Assembly: GCA_963664465.2 (NCBI GenBank) | Contig: CAXXSU010000002.1 | Span: 616,781-680,780 of the forward strand | Direction of reading: 5' to 3' | Source of the DNA: CAVOAK01 sp963664465 | GTDB lineage: Bacteria > Pseudomonadota > Alphaproteobacteria > UBA8366 > CAVOAK01 | DNA: 64,000 bases | Part shown: piece by piece, positions 45,904-54,332 of the stretch | Layout: each line of letters starts with the position of its first letter | Numbering within the stretch: position 1 is the first letter of the stretch | Position numbers and translations under genes: made by a program | The notes under the pieces: generated by a model | The model's input: only the letters and a program-made list of their open reading frames with translations | The model's database searches: none | Told to the model about the DNA's origin: nothing

Positions 45904-46157
45904 AGCTCGTCAATGGTGATGTCGCAATTCTCCATCACCAGAGCCCGAATGCGATCGCCATGGGGAGCCAGTTTCGATTTCTTCCAGCCACCGTATTTGT
46001 CGGCTTTGATCGTGCCACGCTGCTTCCAACGCTGCATCAGCTTCACGACAAAGCTGATGCTCACATCAAATTGCTTCGCCGCCGCATTGCGAGAGGTCCC
46101 CGATTCAACAACTCGAACAACTCGTTCACGAAGATCTTCCGAATAAGGTCGTGTCAT
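45735..46157 (-). CDS. IS630 transposase, first reading frame
   Basis: 140 codons from the Met at 46157: MTRPYSEDLRERVVRVVESG, a helix-turn-helix (SRNAAAKQFDVSISFVVKLM) and a linker up to FLLAQGLSRKK. It stops shortly after the A7 run (T7 on the plus strand at 45815-45821). The rest of the transposase is in the -1 frame. Confidence 0.85.
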   Translation of the reverse strand: MTRPYSEDLRERVVRVVESGTSRNAAAKQFDVSISFVVKLMQRWKQRGTIKADKYGGWKKSKLAPHGDRIRALVMENCDITIDELCVLLAAEGIEAKRSTLGDFLLAQGLSRKKRQPTPPSRSALTSRRREPLGATSNLG

Positions 46158-46376
46158 CCATGGCTGGCCTCCTTTAACCCAGCTCATAGCTTGAATCACT
46201 TTTTGCGACCCTTGGGAATCCCCTTTTTGATTCTGTCTATGCCGGACCCGCTCTAGTCGAAGGCTCGTGATTTAATGCAACAGTGCTGCAACAAAACTTC
46301 ATGAAGAGATGCTGCGAAGGAGAACGCTGTTCGCGTTATTGGCAGTCTAATGCGCAATCGACATTTTTGACTACAC

Positions 46377-46430
46377 GTCCGCTGACTGGCCGCAAGCGGA
46401 CATATTCAACGCACCTGCTTAATGTCCGCT
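46377..46430. repeat. GCGGAC palindromic repeats, left part of a composite copy split by IS30
   Basis: GTCCGCT/AGCGGAC palindrome at 46377-46401 and a second GTCCGCT at 46424. The partner, AAGCGGACATT, lies at 47670-47680 on the other side of IS30. Removing the IS restores a composite unit like those at 48.0, 49.4 and 52.9 kb. Confidence 0.6.
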
Positions 46431-46449
46431 TATGACGGCGATCTCAATG

Positions 46450-47651
46450 GGTCGACGCAACACTTTATCTTGAACGAAGAGATGGAGTGTATGCAGATGA
46501 CGCGAAGAAATGGTCGAGGGTTCAGTTCGGCAGAGAAGACGGAGCTTTGGGACCGCTGGCAACGCGGGGAGTCGTTGAAGGCGATTGGTCGGGTGTTTGG
46601 TAAGCCGTCGTCGTCGATTTATTTCCAACTATCGCCGCACGGCGGGATCCGGCCTTCGCCACGACGGCGCTCGCGGCTGGCGTTGAGCCTATGGGAACGC
46701 GAGGAGATCTCACGGGGGATCGTGGCCCGGCACTCGATCCGATCGATGGCGTTGTTGCTGAGCCGGTCGCCCTCGACGGTGAGCCGGGAAGTTCGCCGCA
46801 ATGGCGGTTATGATCAGTATCGTGCCGCGCTTGCCGATGACATGGCCTGGGCTCGAGCGCGACGCCCGAAGCGATGTAAGCTGGCACTGAGTTCGGGGAT
46901 GCGGCGGGTGGTGGCGATGAAGCTCGGGTTGAACTGGTCACCGGAGCAGATCGCCGGATGGCTCAAGCGAGCGCATCCAGGAGCTGGGTCTTATCAGGTG
47001 TCTCACGAGACGATCTATCGCAGTTTGTTTGTTCAAGCCCGCGGTGTGCTTAAGAAGGAGCTGCTTCAGCATCTTCGATCGAAGCGTACGATCCGACGCT
47101 CGAAAGAGGCGCGCCGGAAAGGCGTTGGCCGGGGTCAAATCACGGACATGGTGTCGATCCGTGAGCGCCCGGCCTCGGTCGAAGATCGGGCGGTGCCGGG
47201 TCACTGGGAAGGTGATCTGTTGTCGGGATCGAAGAACAGCTACATCGCGACCCTGGTCGAACGTCAAACGCGTTACGTGATGTTGGTAAAGGTTGCCAAC
47301 AAGGAAACCCTGACAGTGGTATCCGCGCTCATCAGGCAGGCGAGGAAGCTGCCGACCGAGCTCTACAAGTCCCTGACCTGGGACCGGGGCAAGGAACTCG
47401 CGGACCATCGCCGGTTCAGCCTGGCGACCGACATCGATGTCTACTTCTGTGATCCGCAAAGCCCGTGGCAACGGGGTTCCAATGAGAACACTAATGGCCT
47501 GCTCAGACAGTACTTCCCCAAAGGCACCGACGTGTCGGTATACTCGCAGGCTCATCTGAACAAAGTGGCGCGTCAGCTCAACGAACGGCCACGCAAAACC
47601 TTGGGGTTTGAAACACCGGCAGAGAGATTCAACGCTTGTGTTGCATCGACC
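46450..47651. mobile_element. IS30-family insertion sequence
   Basis: Inverted ends GGTCGACGCAACAC (46450-46463) and the complement of GGTCGATGCAACAC (47638-47651) bracket a single transposase gene. It seems to be inserted within a copy of the GCGGAC repeat family. Confidence 0.75.
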
Positions 47652-47657
47652 GGTTGA
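46497..47657 (+). CDS. IS30-family transposase
   Basis: 386 residues from the Met at 46497. N-terminal helix-turn-helix (FSSAEKTELWDRWQRGES), a second HTH (RSMALLLSRSPSTVSREVRR), then a DDE integrase core with GHWEGDLLSG (Asp), LTWDRGKELADHR (Asp) and QRGSNENTNGLLRQYFP (Glu). The order and the WERE/ENTNG motif are IS30-specific. Intact. Confidence 0.92.
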   Translation: MTRRNGRGFSSAEKTELWDRWQRGESLKAIGRVFGKPSSSIYFQLSPHGGIRPSPRRRSRLALSLWEREEISRGIVARHSIRSMALLLSRSPSTVSREVRRNGGYDQYRAALADDMAWARARRPKRCKLALSSGMRRVVAMKLGLNWSPEQIAGWLKRAHPGAGSYQVSHETIYRSLFVQARGVLKKELLQHLRSKRTIRRSKEARRKGVGRGQITDMVSIRERPASVEDRAVPGHWEGDLLSGSKNSYIATLVERQTRYVMLVKVANKETLTVVSALIRQARKLPTELYKSLTWDRGKELADHRRFSLATDIDVYFCDPQSPWQRGSNENTNGLLRQYFPKGTDVSVYSQAHLNKVARQLNERPRKTLGFETPAERFNACVASTG

Positions 47658-47827
47658 GGCAGCAACCCAAAGCGGACATTCGAGCGCCACGAAACCTAGA
47701 TGACTACCCAGCGCCCGGTAGAGGACCGCTGAGTCCGCCCAGAACTCCGCCGACGGCGTGCGGGCACGACTAGTCCCTATCGCGAGTCCTGATTTGTCTG
47801 TTGGCCTCTTCGAGCTTGACAGGCGAA

Positions 47828-48010
47828 TGTTCGGGGACCATCGTCTGCTGCTGCTTCACAATCTCCTGTTTCGGGGTCTCGCAAAAATGGCGAGGGCCTA
47901 ATTTTGTTTGAATTTCAATGTTCGGGGACCATCGTCTGCTGCTGCTTCACAATCTCCTGTTTCGGGGTCTCGCAAAAATGGCGAGGGCCTAATTTTGTTT
48001 GAATTTCAAT
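47828..48010. repeat. Perfect 91-base tandem duplication
   Basis: The sequence from GTTCGGGGACCATCG to TTTGAATTTCAAT (about 47828-47919) is repeated without change from 47919 to 48010. No coding frame runs through it. It fills most of the 570-base gap between IS30 and the first Rieske gene, in which I see no gene. Confidence 0.9.
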
Positions 48011-48015
48011 TGGGG

Positions 48016-48132
48016 ATTCGCTTCTGGCTATTAGCGGACGTTCAGCCACGGAGTCAAATGCGTCTGCTGTATACCCGAAAGCGGACCTATTTCTGCGCCG
48101 GTGACCAGGACCGCTTTTGACCCAAAGCGGAC
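48016..48132. repeat. Composite GCGGAC palindromic repeat, copy A
   Basis: Three hairpins in a row: CGCTTCTGGCTATTAGCGGAC (48019-48039, part), GTCTGCTGT...AGCGGAC (48062-48086) and GACCGCTTTTGACCCAAAGC plus GGAC (48109-48132). Hairpins are spaced about 25-30 bases. Related units occur at 49420-49492 and 52881-52950. Confidence 0.7.
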
Positions 48133-48236
48133 ATTCAATTGCTAGGCGGGAGATGAGCAAGTCTAGTGGCCTTCTGATGAAAATACATGCATAATCTTTC
48201 ACTTCATGCAAATGTCCCTGGTATCGCGAGGTGATC

Positions 48237-49400
48237 ATGAATACTGACAGCGTGAACGGTGTCAGCGAGATTTTACAAGGGCTGACGGAGATCAGGGACC
48301 TTGATGAGAGCCAGGCACGCTCTCTGCCGGCAGGTTTCTATGCGTCCGAGGCGTTTTTGGAGCTCGAGAAGGAAGAGATCTTCCGCAAGGAGTGGGTCTG
48401 CCTCGGCCGCGTAGCCGAGATCCCCAAGCGAGGCGACTATTTCGCGACGCAGCTCCTGGACGAGCCGCTGATCGTCGTGCGCGGTCAGGACGACAAGGTC
48501 CGCGTACTCTCAAACGTGTGCCGCCACCGCTCGTCGGTTATCGTCGAAGGCAAGGGCAATGCCAAGAATTTCGTCTGCCCCTATCACGCATGGACCTATG
48601 CGAATGACGGCCAGCTTCTGCGCGCGCCCTACATGGATCAGGTCGCGGGCTTCGACGTCCGTGGATGCCGGTTGCCGGAGCTGGCGTCCGAAATCTGGCT
48701 TGGCTTTATCTATGTGAACCTCGACGGCAAAGCGAAGCCGCTGGCACCGCGGTTAAAGGGCCTCGAACCCTACCTAACGAACCATCATCCCGAGGACATG
48801 GTCGTCAACGTCGTCCTGGACGAAGTTTGGTCGACGAACTGGAAATGTCTCGCCGAGAATTACTTAGAGGGCTACCACCTGAGCACTGTGCATCACAAAA
48901 CCCTGCACGACCGCACACCAACACGACTCTGCGAGAAGATCCCGCCGGGCGAGGGATATACCGGCTACAAGTCGCACTACACCCGCAAGTCGCCGCAGCG
49001 AAAGCCCTACCATCCCGACCTCACGGCCGAGGAGAAGCGCCATAGCGTGTTTATCTGGGTGTTCCCCTCGCATCTTGTGAGCCTCAACCCAAGCGGTTCG
49101 GGCTCACTGTGTCTCCAGCCCCTCGGCGTAGGCGAAGTGGCAAACCGCTGCATCTTGTCATCGCACGAAGCGGAACCAGCGCTGCCGCCGAAGTTAAGGG
49201 TGGAAGGCCGCAACAGGATCATGGACGAAGACCGTGCACAGCTTGTCCGGCTCCTCCGTGGACTGAAGTCGCGCTACGTAGAGCCCAACCGGTTGGGACC
49301 GCCGGATCTCGAAGGCACCGTTTGGGACATGTTCCAGTATATGGCCCGAATGCTGACGCCCACTAAGGCACGTAGAACCAGGCTCAAACGTGCGTCATGA
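48237..49400 (+). CDS. Rieske non-heme iron ring-hydroxylating oxygenase alpha subunit, copy 1
   Basis: 387 residues from the ATG at 48237, preceded by GAGGTG. The Rieske [2Fe-2S] ligands are Cys95, His97 (CRHRSS) and Cys114, His117 (CPYHAW). The catalytic iron site is NYLEGYHLSTVHH (His214, His219 with the usual acidic third ligand later). Family members mono- or dioxygenate aromatic acids, carnitine/choline or other quaternary amines; the substrate is not evident. The next gene is a close paralogue. No reductase gene is nearby, so electrons must come from elsewhere. Confidence 0.93.
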   Translation: MNTDSVNGVSEILQGLTEIRDLDESQARSLPAGFYASEAFLELEKEEIFRKEWVCLGRVAEIPKRGDYFATQLLDEPLIVVRGQDDKVRVLSNVCRHRSSVIVEGKGNAKNFVCPYHAWTYANDGQLLRAPYMDQVAGFDVRGCRLPELASEIWLGFIYVNLDGKAKPLAPRLKGLEPYLTNHHPEDMVVNVVLDEVWSTNWKCLAENYLEGYHLSTVHHKTLHDRTPTRLCEKIPPGEGYTGYKSHYTRKSPQRKPYHPDLTAEEKRHSVFIWVFPSHLVSLNPSGSGSLCLQPLGVGEVANRCILSSHEAEPALPPKLRVEGRNRIMDEDRAQLVRLLRGLKSRYVEPNRLGPPDLEGTVWDMFQYMARMLTPTKARRTRLKRAS

Positions 49401-49419
49401 CATTTCCCGACTGGAAGGC

Positions 49420-49492
49420 GTCCGCTTATGGCTATGAGCAGACCATTAGCGTGAGGCGGGGAATTGTACGCTAATGACCCAAAGCGGACATT
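49420..49492. repeat. Composite GCGGAC palindromic repeat, copy B
   Basis: GTCCGCTTATGGCTATGAGC followed by AGAC (49420-49443), a middle segment with the inverted pair TTAGCGT/ACGCTAA, and GACCCAAAGCGGACATTC (49476-49493). It occupies most of the 193-base gap between the two oxygenase genes. Confidence 0.65.
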
Positions 49493-49593
49493 CGACCGTC
49501 GTGCACAGAACGAGTAAACTTCGAGGTCGGCCGGTGACAGAAGATGCATGAACCATCATGGGGTGCTATTGTCGCCGGAATCGCGGGGTGATC

Positions 49594-50775
49594 ATGAATA
49601 CTGACAGCGCAAACGGTGTCGGCGATATCTTGGAAGCGCTGGCGAAGATTAGGGACCTCAACGAGAGCCAGGCGCGGTCGCTGCCGGCCGGCTTTTATGT
49701 GTCCGAGGCGTTTCTCGAGATTGAAAAAGAGGAAATTTTCCGCAAGGAATGGATCTGCCTTGGCCGGGTCGATGAAGTATCTAAACGAGGTGACTATTTC
49801 GCGACACAGCTCTTGGACGAGCCGCTGATCGTCGTGTGCGGTCAGGACGACAAGGTGCGTGTCCTCTCAAACGTCTGTCGTCACCGCTCGTCGGTCATTG
49901 CCGAAGGCAAAGGAAATGCTAAGAACTTTGTCTGTCCCTATCACGCCTGGACTTATGCGACCGACGGTCAACTCTTGCGCGCGCCTTATATGGATCAGGT
50001 CGCGGCCTTCGACGTTAAAGGATGCCGATTGCCTGAATTGGCGTCCGAAATCTGGCGTGGCTTCATCTATGTGAATCTCGACGGCAAGGCGAAGCCGCTG
50101 GCGCCGCGCTTAAAAGGCCTCGAGCCATACGTAACGAATTATCACCCCGAGGATCTGGTTCTTAGTGTCGTCCAGGAAGAGGTGTGGTCGACAAATTGGA
50201 AATGTCTCGCCGAGAATTTCTTAGAGGGGTATCACCTGAGCACGGTGCACCACAAAACCCTACACGACCGAACGCCGACGCGCCTCTGCGAGAAAATCCC
50301 GCCGGGCGAGGGATATACCGGTTACAAGTCGCACTACACCCGCAAGTCTCCGCAGCGGAAGCCCTACCATCCCGACCTAACGGCCGAGGAAAAGCGACAC
50401 AGCATGTTTTTCTGGGTGTTCCCCTCTCATCTTGTTGGGCTCAGCCCGGGCGGGTCGGCCTCGCTCTGTCTCCAGCCACGCGGCACCGGCGAAGTGGCCA
50501 ACCGTGTCACACTGTCATCATACAATCTGGATCCAGCACAACCCTCGGGGGGGATACGGGCAGAGGGCTTCAACGCGGTCATGGATGAAGACCGTGCACA
50601 GCTTGCGCGGCTCTTCCGTGGACTGAATTCGCGCTATGTGGAACCCAACCGCTTGGGACCGCCCGATCTTGAAGGCACCGTTTGGGACATGTTCCAGTAT
50701 ATGGCCCGGCGACTTGTTCCGCCGACCTCGCGCAAAGAGAAAAAGCGAACGCCGCACCTCTGGCGAGCGTCGTAG
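49594..50775 (+). CDS. Rieske non-heme iron ring-hydroxylating oxygenase alpha subunit, copy 2
   Basis: 393 residues from the ATG at 49594. It is nearly collinear with copy 1: the N-terminal MNTDSxNGVxxIL, the same CRHRSS/CPYHAW Rieske site and NFLEGYHLSTVHHKTL iron site, and the same C-terminal GPPDLEGTVWDMFQYMAR. The tail carries an extra PTSRKEKKRTPHLWRAS. Synonymous differences are frequent, so the duplication is not recent. Both copies probably act on related substrates, possibly those bound by the downstream Tat-exported protein. Confidence 0.93.
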   Translation: MNTDSANGVGDILEALAKIRDLNESQARSLPAGFYVSEAFLEIEKEEIFRKEWICLGRVDEVSKRGDYFATQLLDEPLIVVCGQDDKVRVLSNVCRHRSSVIAEGKGNAKNFVCPYHAWTYATDGQLLRAPYMDQVAAFDVKGCRLPELASEIWRGFIYVNLDGKAKPLAPRLKGLEPYVTNYHPEDLVLSVVQEEVWSTNWKCLAENFLEGYHLSTVHHKTLHDRTPTRLCEKIPPGEGYTGYKSHYTRKSPQRKPYHPDLTAEEKRHSMFFWVFPSHLVGLSPGGSASLCLQPRGTGEVANRVTLSSYNLDPAQPSGGIRAEGFNAVMDEDRAQLARLFRGLNSRYVEPNRLGPPDLEGTVWDMFQYMARRLVPPTSRKEKKRTPHLWRAS

Positions 50776-50858
50776 GCTGCATCGCGCGTCGGCTTTGACG
50801 CGCGGAGAAAGAGCTTGTCGCCCACAACGAACTCGCCCTACACTCGAACACGGACGAC

Positions 50859-50887
50859 AAAAAATCCGCAAAAAGCGGTGAAAAAAG
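50859..50887 (-). terminator. Possible intrinsic terminator, minus strand
   Basis: CCGCAAAAAGCGG (50866-50878) flanked by A-runs on the plus strand; on the minus strand a short hairpin is followed by six Ts. No minus-strand gene obviously uses it, so it may only limit antisense transcription. Confidence 0.3.
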
Positions 50888-51103
50888 GGCGTAAGTGGTT
50901 CTAGGTGCGGGAGGTACCGGCCGCTATCGCGTCTCTCTTGAATTATTGAGACCCCGAGGCCGGTCTTGTCATGAACGCCGTCAAATTGCGTTTGCCTCCA
51001 TGCTGAATCCGCCTTTAGCACGTACGCTGTGCGTGACTGGTAATAAATGTCCGCGGCGCTGATGCCGTCGGGACAAACACTTGCAGTCCACAGGGAGAGG
51101 CAA

Positions 51104-52699
51104 ATGACGAAAGATCTAGAATTACTAAAAAACAAAATGCGCACTGGCGAGATAACTCGTCGCGAGTTCACCGGCCGTGCCGTAGCGTTAGGCGCCACAA
51201 CCGCCTTGGCGACCACCATGGGCGGAATCCTGGCAAATGAAGTCGAAGCGGCAACACCTAAAAAGGGTGGCCATTTGAGAGTCGGCTTGGCGCAGGGAAA
51301 CACCACCGACACGCTGGATCCGGCGTTCATGTCTGCTGAATTCCCCGGACTTAGTGCAGCTACCACGATGAATCGGCTCGTGGAAGTCGACCACACGGGC
51401 GATATCAAGCCGGAGCTAGCTGAATCCTGGGAGCCCGGCGACTCGCCATCGACCTGGATCTTCAATCTCAGAAAAGGTGTGACTTGGCATGACGGCAAGT
51501 CGCTCGACGCGAACGACGTCATTGGGACCCTGAACTATCACGGTGGCGAGAATTCAAAATCGCAAATCAAGACGATCGCCAAAGTCGTCAAGGACATGAA
51601 GGCGGACACCAAGCACCGGGTCGTCTTCAACTTGCACGAACCAAGTGCAGTGTTTCCATTCTTAATGGCGGCATTCCAAATTCGGTCCGTCAAGGATGAC
51701 ACGATTTACGACTTCAAGAATGGTACGGGGGCGTATGTCATCAAGGAGTGGGAACCAGGTATACGGGCCCTCTTCGAGCGCAATCCAAACAAGTGGCAGG
51801 AAGACCGCGGCCATTTTGATTCGGCCGAAATTACCCCGCTTCTCGATGGCGCGTCTCGACAGAACGCCTTGATTACCGGCGAAGTCGACGTCATCAACAG
51901 GCCCGACCGCAAGACATGGAAACGGCTGAAGGCGACAAAGGGTTTGAACGTCACGCAACAGCAGGGGACCCTCCACCGCACTTGGCCTATGCACACCGAC
52001 ACGCCGCCTTTCGACAACAACGATGTGCGGCTCGCGCTGAAATATGGCGTCGACCGCGAGGAACTGGTCGCTAAGGTCCTCAACGGTACCGGTTCGGTCG
52101 GCAACGACCATCCGATCTCGCAGAACCAAAAGTACTACAATTCGGAGTTGCCGCAGCGGGTCTACGACCCCGATAAGGCTAAGTTTCATTTGAAGAAGGC
52201 CGGGTTGGAGAATCTGACGGTGAAGCTGAGCACGTCGGAGGGCATTTGGGAGGGCGCCGTGGACGCGGCCGTGCTGTACAGTGCGAGCGCGGCCAAGGCG
52301 GGCATCAAGCTTGAGGTCAACAAGGTGCCCAGCGACGGGTATTGGGCGGATGTCTGGTTAAAACACCCGTGGTCCGCCGCTTGGTGGGGTGGGCGGGCGA
52401 CCGAGGACTGGATGTTCACGGTGGCCTATGCAGCCGGTGCCAACTGGAACGATTCCAGATGGAACCATCCCAGGTTCAACGAACTGTTGAAGGGCGCGCG
52501 CGCCGAACTCGACGAGAACAAGGCCCGCGAGATGTACTGGGAGATGCAGCAGCTCGTTAGTGACGAGGGTGGCGTGGTCATTCCGTTGTTCGCCGATCAT
52601 CTCACCGCAGTATCGGAGAAGCTGGCGAACGACGGCAAGATAGCGGGCAACTTTGAGCTCGACGGTAGTCGGATCATCGTACGCTGGTGGTTCGCCTAG
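51104..52699 (+). CDS. Tat-exported ABC transporter solute-binding protein (SBP_bac_5, peptide/opine type)
   Basis: 531 residues from the ATG at 51104 with GGGAGAGG upstream. The N-terminal TRREFTGRAVALGATTALAT is a twin-arginine signal peptide. The mature protein has the SBP_bac_5 hallmarks VEVDHTGDIKPELAESWEPG and FNLRKGVTWHDGKSLDANDV (quoted in part), and DNNDVRLALKYGVDRE. Members bind peptides, nickel, opines or other small solutes. No permease or ATPase gene is adjacent, so it is an orphan binding protein, perhaps paired with permeases elsewhere. A terminator follows. Confidence 0.92.
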   Translation: MTKDLELLKNKMRTGEITRREFTGRAVALGATTALATTMGGILANEVEAATPKKGGHLRVGLAQGNTTDTLDPAFMSAEFPGLSAATTMNRLVEVDHTGDIKPELAESWEPGDSPSTWIFNLRKGVTWHDGKSLDANDVIGTLNYHGGENSKSQIKTIAKVVKDMKADTKHRVVFNLHEPSAVFPFLMAAFQIRSVKDDTIYDFKNGTGAYVIKEWEPGIRALFERNPNKWQEDRGHFDSAEITPLLDGASRQNALITGEVDVINRPDRKTWKRLKATKGLNVTQQQGTLHRTWPMHTDTPPFDNNDVRLALKYGVDREELVAKVLNGTGSVGNDHPISQNQKYYNSELPQRVYDPDKAKFHLKKAGLENLTVKLSTSEGIWEGAVDAAVLYSASAAKAGIKLEVNKVPSDGYWADVWLKHPWSAAWWGGRATEDWMFTVAYAAGANWNDSRWNHPRFNELLKGARAELDENKAREMYWEMQQLVSDEGGVVIPLFADHLTAVSEKLANDGKIAGNFELDGSRIIVRWWFA

Positions 52700-52737
52700 G
52701 GCGCGCCCGCAGCATCGGTCCCGACCATGTAGTGGCA

Positions 52738-52775
52738 ACCCGCGCGTCCGATTAAGGAGGCGCGGGTCTTTTTTT
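52738..52775 (+). terminator. Rho-independent terminator after the solute-binding protein gene
   Basis: Stem ACCCGCGC / GCGCGGGT (52738-52745 and 52760-52767) with a 14-base loop, followed by CTTTTTTTT. Located 38 bases after the stop codon. Confidence 0.85.
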
Positions 52776-52880
52776 GAATGCGGTGCCTCGTCCATGGCGG
52801 CGCTGCATTGCGACGCGATCGTCCGGGATATGTCGTTTCCCTATGGGGAACACGTCACCGTAAGTCTAGAATGGTTGAGA

Positions 52881-52950
52881 GTCCGCTTCTGGCTATTAGC
52901 GGACCATCTTCGAGAGGCGGGGAAACGTCTGCAGGTGACTCGCAGCGGAC
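52881..52950. repeat. Composite GCGGAC palindromic repeat, copy C
   Basis: GTCCGCTTCTGGCTATTAGC plus GGAC (52881-52904) shares its first hairpin with copy A. A second hairpin, CGTCTGC...GCAGCGGACG, follows at 52926-52951. The 225 bases between the terminator and the oxygenase fragment contain no gene. Confidence 0.65.
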
Positions 52951-52999
52951 GCTCTCGCCAAGGGGGAACTTCGCTGGAAGTCGGTAGCCGACCAGTACA

Positions 53000-53375
53000 T
53001 CAGTCGGACATATAGTCGACGAGCATCTTCTGGAAGTGGTGGATATTGGCTTCCCATGTGGGTGAAAATACCACTTCGTCGGCGATCGGCGACTTACGCG
53101 CGATCTGCTGGACTTCCCAGATATCCATGTCCTGGCTGCGAATGCCGCCAAGATCGCCCTTCTTCCTGGTCGGACCCATCCAACGATCAAGCGTTCGCTT
53201 GCGATCCGTCGCGTATTTCTTGGAGTCGGCGGCCTCGCCGACAAAGAAGAAACCCATTTTTGCGATAGTCTTGTCGGGTGCAACGGGGTCCGTCACCACC
53301 GAGGCGATGTGGTTCCCCGCGATCGTCATCGTCACATTGGGAAATATCACGTTCGTCCCACCGAACCGTTCCTTC
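53000..53375 (-). pseudogene. C-terminal fragment of a third Rieske oxygenase alpha subunit
   Basis: The open frame gives KERFGGTNVIFPNVTMTIAG at its start and GGIRSQDMDIWEVQQIAR then FSPTWEANIHHFQKMLVDYM at the end, the typical C-terminus of ring-hydroxylating oxygenase alpha subunits. The N-terminal Rieske and iron-site regions are missing because the IS21 element begins exactly where the frame is cut. The rest of the gene is not found on the other side of IS21. It is more similar to long-form oxygenases than to copies 1 and 2. Confidence 0.8.
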
Positions 53376-53566
53376 TGTCAATGGCGGAGCAAAAAGGGAC
53401 CACCTCGGCGGTGTAAGAAGGGACCGCTTGGCGGCTGCGGGCTTGTCCCCGTAGTCCACGGGAGGGCCCCGCGTGCGACGCGGCGTGCCCTCAACAGGCT
53501 GACGCGGCGGCGCGCGCGGGAGGGACCTGTGGGCCCACGGGGTCAAGCGTGGGCTGGGTGGTCGGT

Positions 53567-54332
53567 TCAGTTAGCAGTCGGGGTTTGACGCCTGCGGCTC
53601 TGGTTGAGCCTGTAGCTGTCACCGTTCATCTCGAGGATGTTGACGTGGTGGGTGAGGCGATCGAGGAGCGCGCCGGTGAGGCGCTCGGAGCCGAACACCT
53701 CGGTCCATTCGTCGAAGGGCAGATTGGTGGTGACCAGGGTCGAGCCCCGCTCGTAGCGTTGGCTGAACACCTCGAACAACAGCTCGGCGCCGGTCTTGGA
53801 CAGCGGCACGAAGCCGAGTTCGTCGACGATCAGAAGCTTGTAGGTGGCGAGCTTCTTCTGGAACCTCAGCAGCTGCTTGTCATCGCGGGCCTCGATGAGT
53901 TCGTGGACCAGCGCGGCGGCGGTGATGAAGCCGACCGAGAGGCCCTTCTGGCAGGCCGCCAGGCCGAGACCGAGGGCGATGTGGGTCTTGCCGGTCCCAC
54001 TGTTGCCGAGCGCGATGAGGTTCTCGCGGCGCTCGATGTACTCGCAGCGGGCCAGCTCCAGGACCAGCGCCTTGTTGAGCGAGGGGATGACCTTGAAGTC
54101 GAAGCTGTCGAGGCTCTTGACCACGGGGAAGCGCGCCGCCTTGATGCGCCGCTCGACCATGCGGCGCTCGCGGTCGATCAGCTCGAGCTCGGCGAGTCTC
54201 AACAGGTAGCGGACGTGATCGACGCCTTCCGAGGCGCACTGCCGGGCGATCTTGTCGTACTCGCGCAGGAAGGTCGGCAGCTTCAGCGTCTTGAGGTGGT
54301 GGGGCGAGCAGCACTTGCGGTGTGTCGGTCAT
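53567..54332 (-). pseudogene. istB: istB, IS21 helper ATPase, frameshifted near its start
   Basis: The start ATG (54332) overlaps the istA stop as ATGA. After TDTPQVLLA the frame is lost: a run of four Gs at 54301-54304 on the plus strand where the second copy at 60.87 kb has three. The remaining frame (intact from about 54290, Met at 54202) has the P-loop ALGNSGTGKTHIALGL and LLIVDELGFVPLSK, so the ATPase domain is complete but needs an internal start. IstB normally stimulates IstA, so this copy may be impaired. Confidence 0.85.

Larger units (their letters stand above)
45204..46253. mobile_element. IS630-family insertion sequence
   Basis: Ends are imperfect inverted repeats, GAGCACATCCGGTTTAGAC at the left and the complement of GAGCGGGTCCGGCATAGAC at the right, flanked by TA (45202-45203 and 46254-46255), the IS630 target duplication. 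It encodes the transposase in two overlapping frames joined at an A7 run. Confidence 0.85.
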
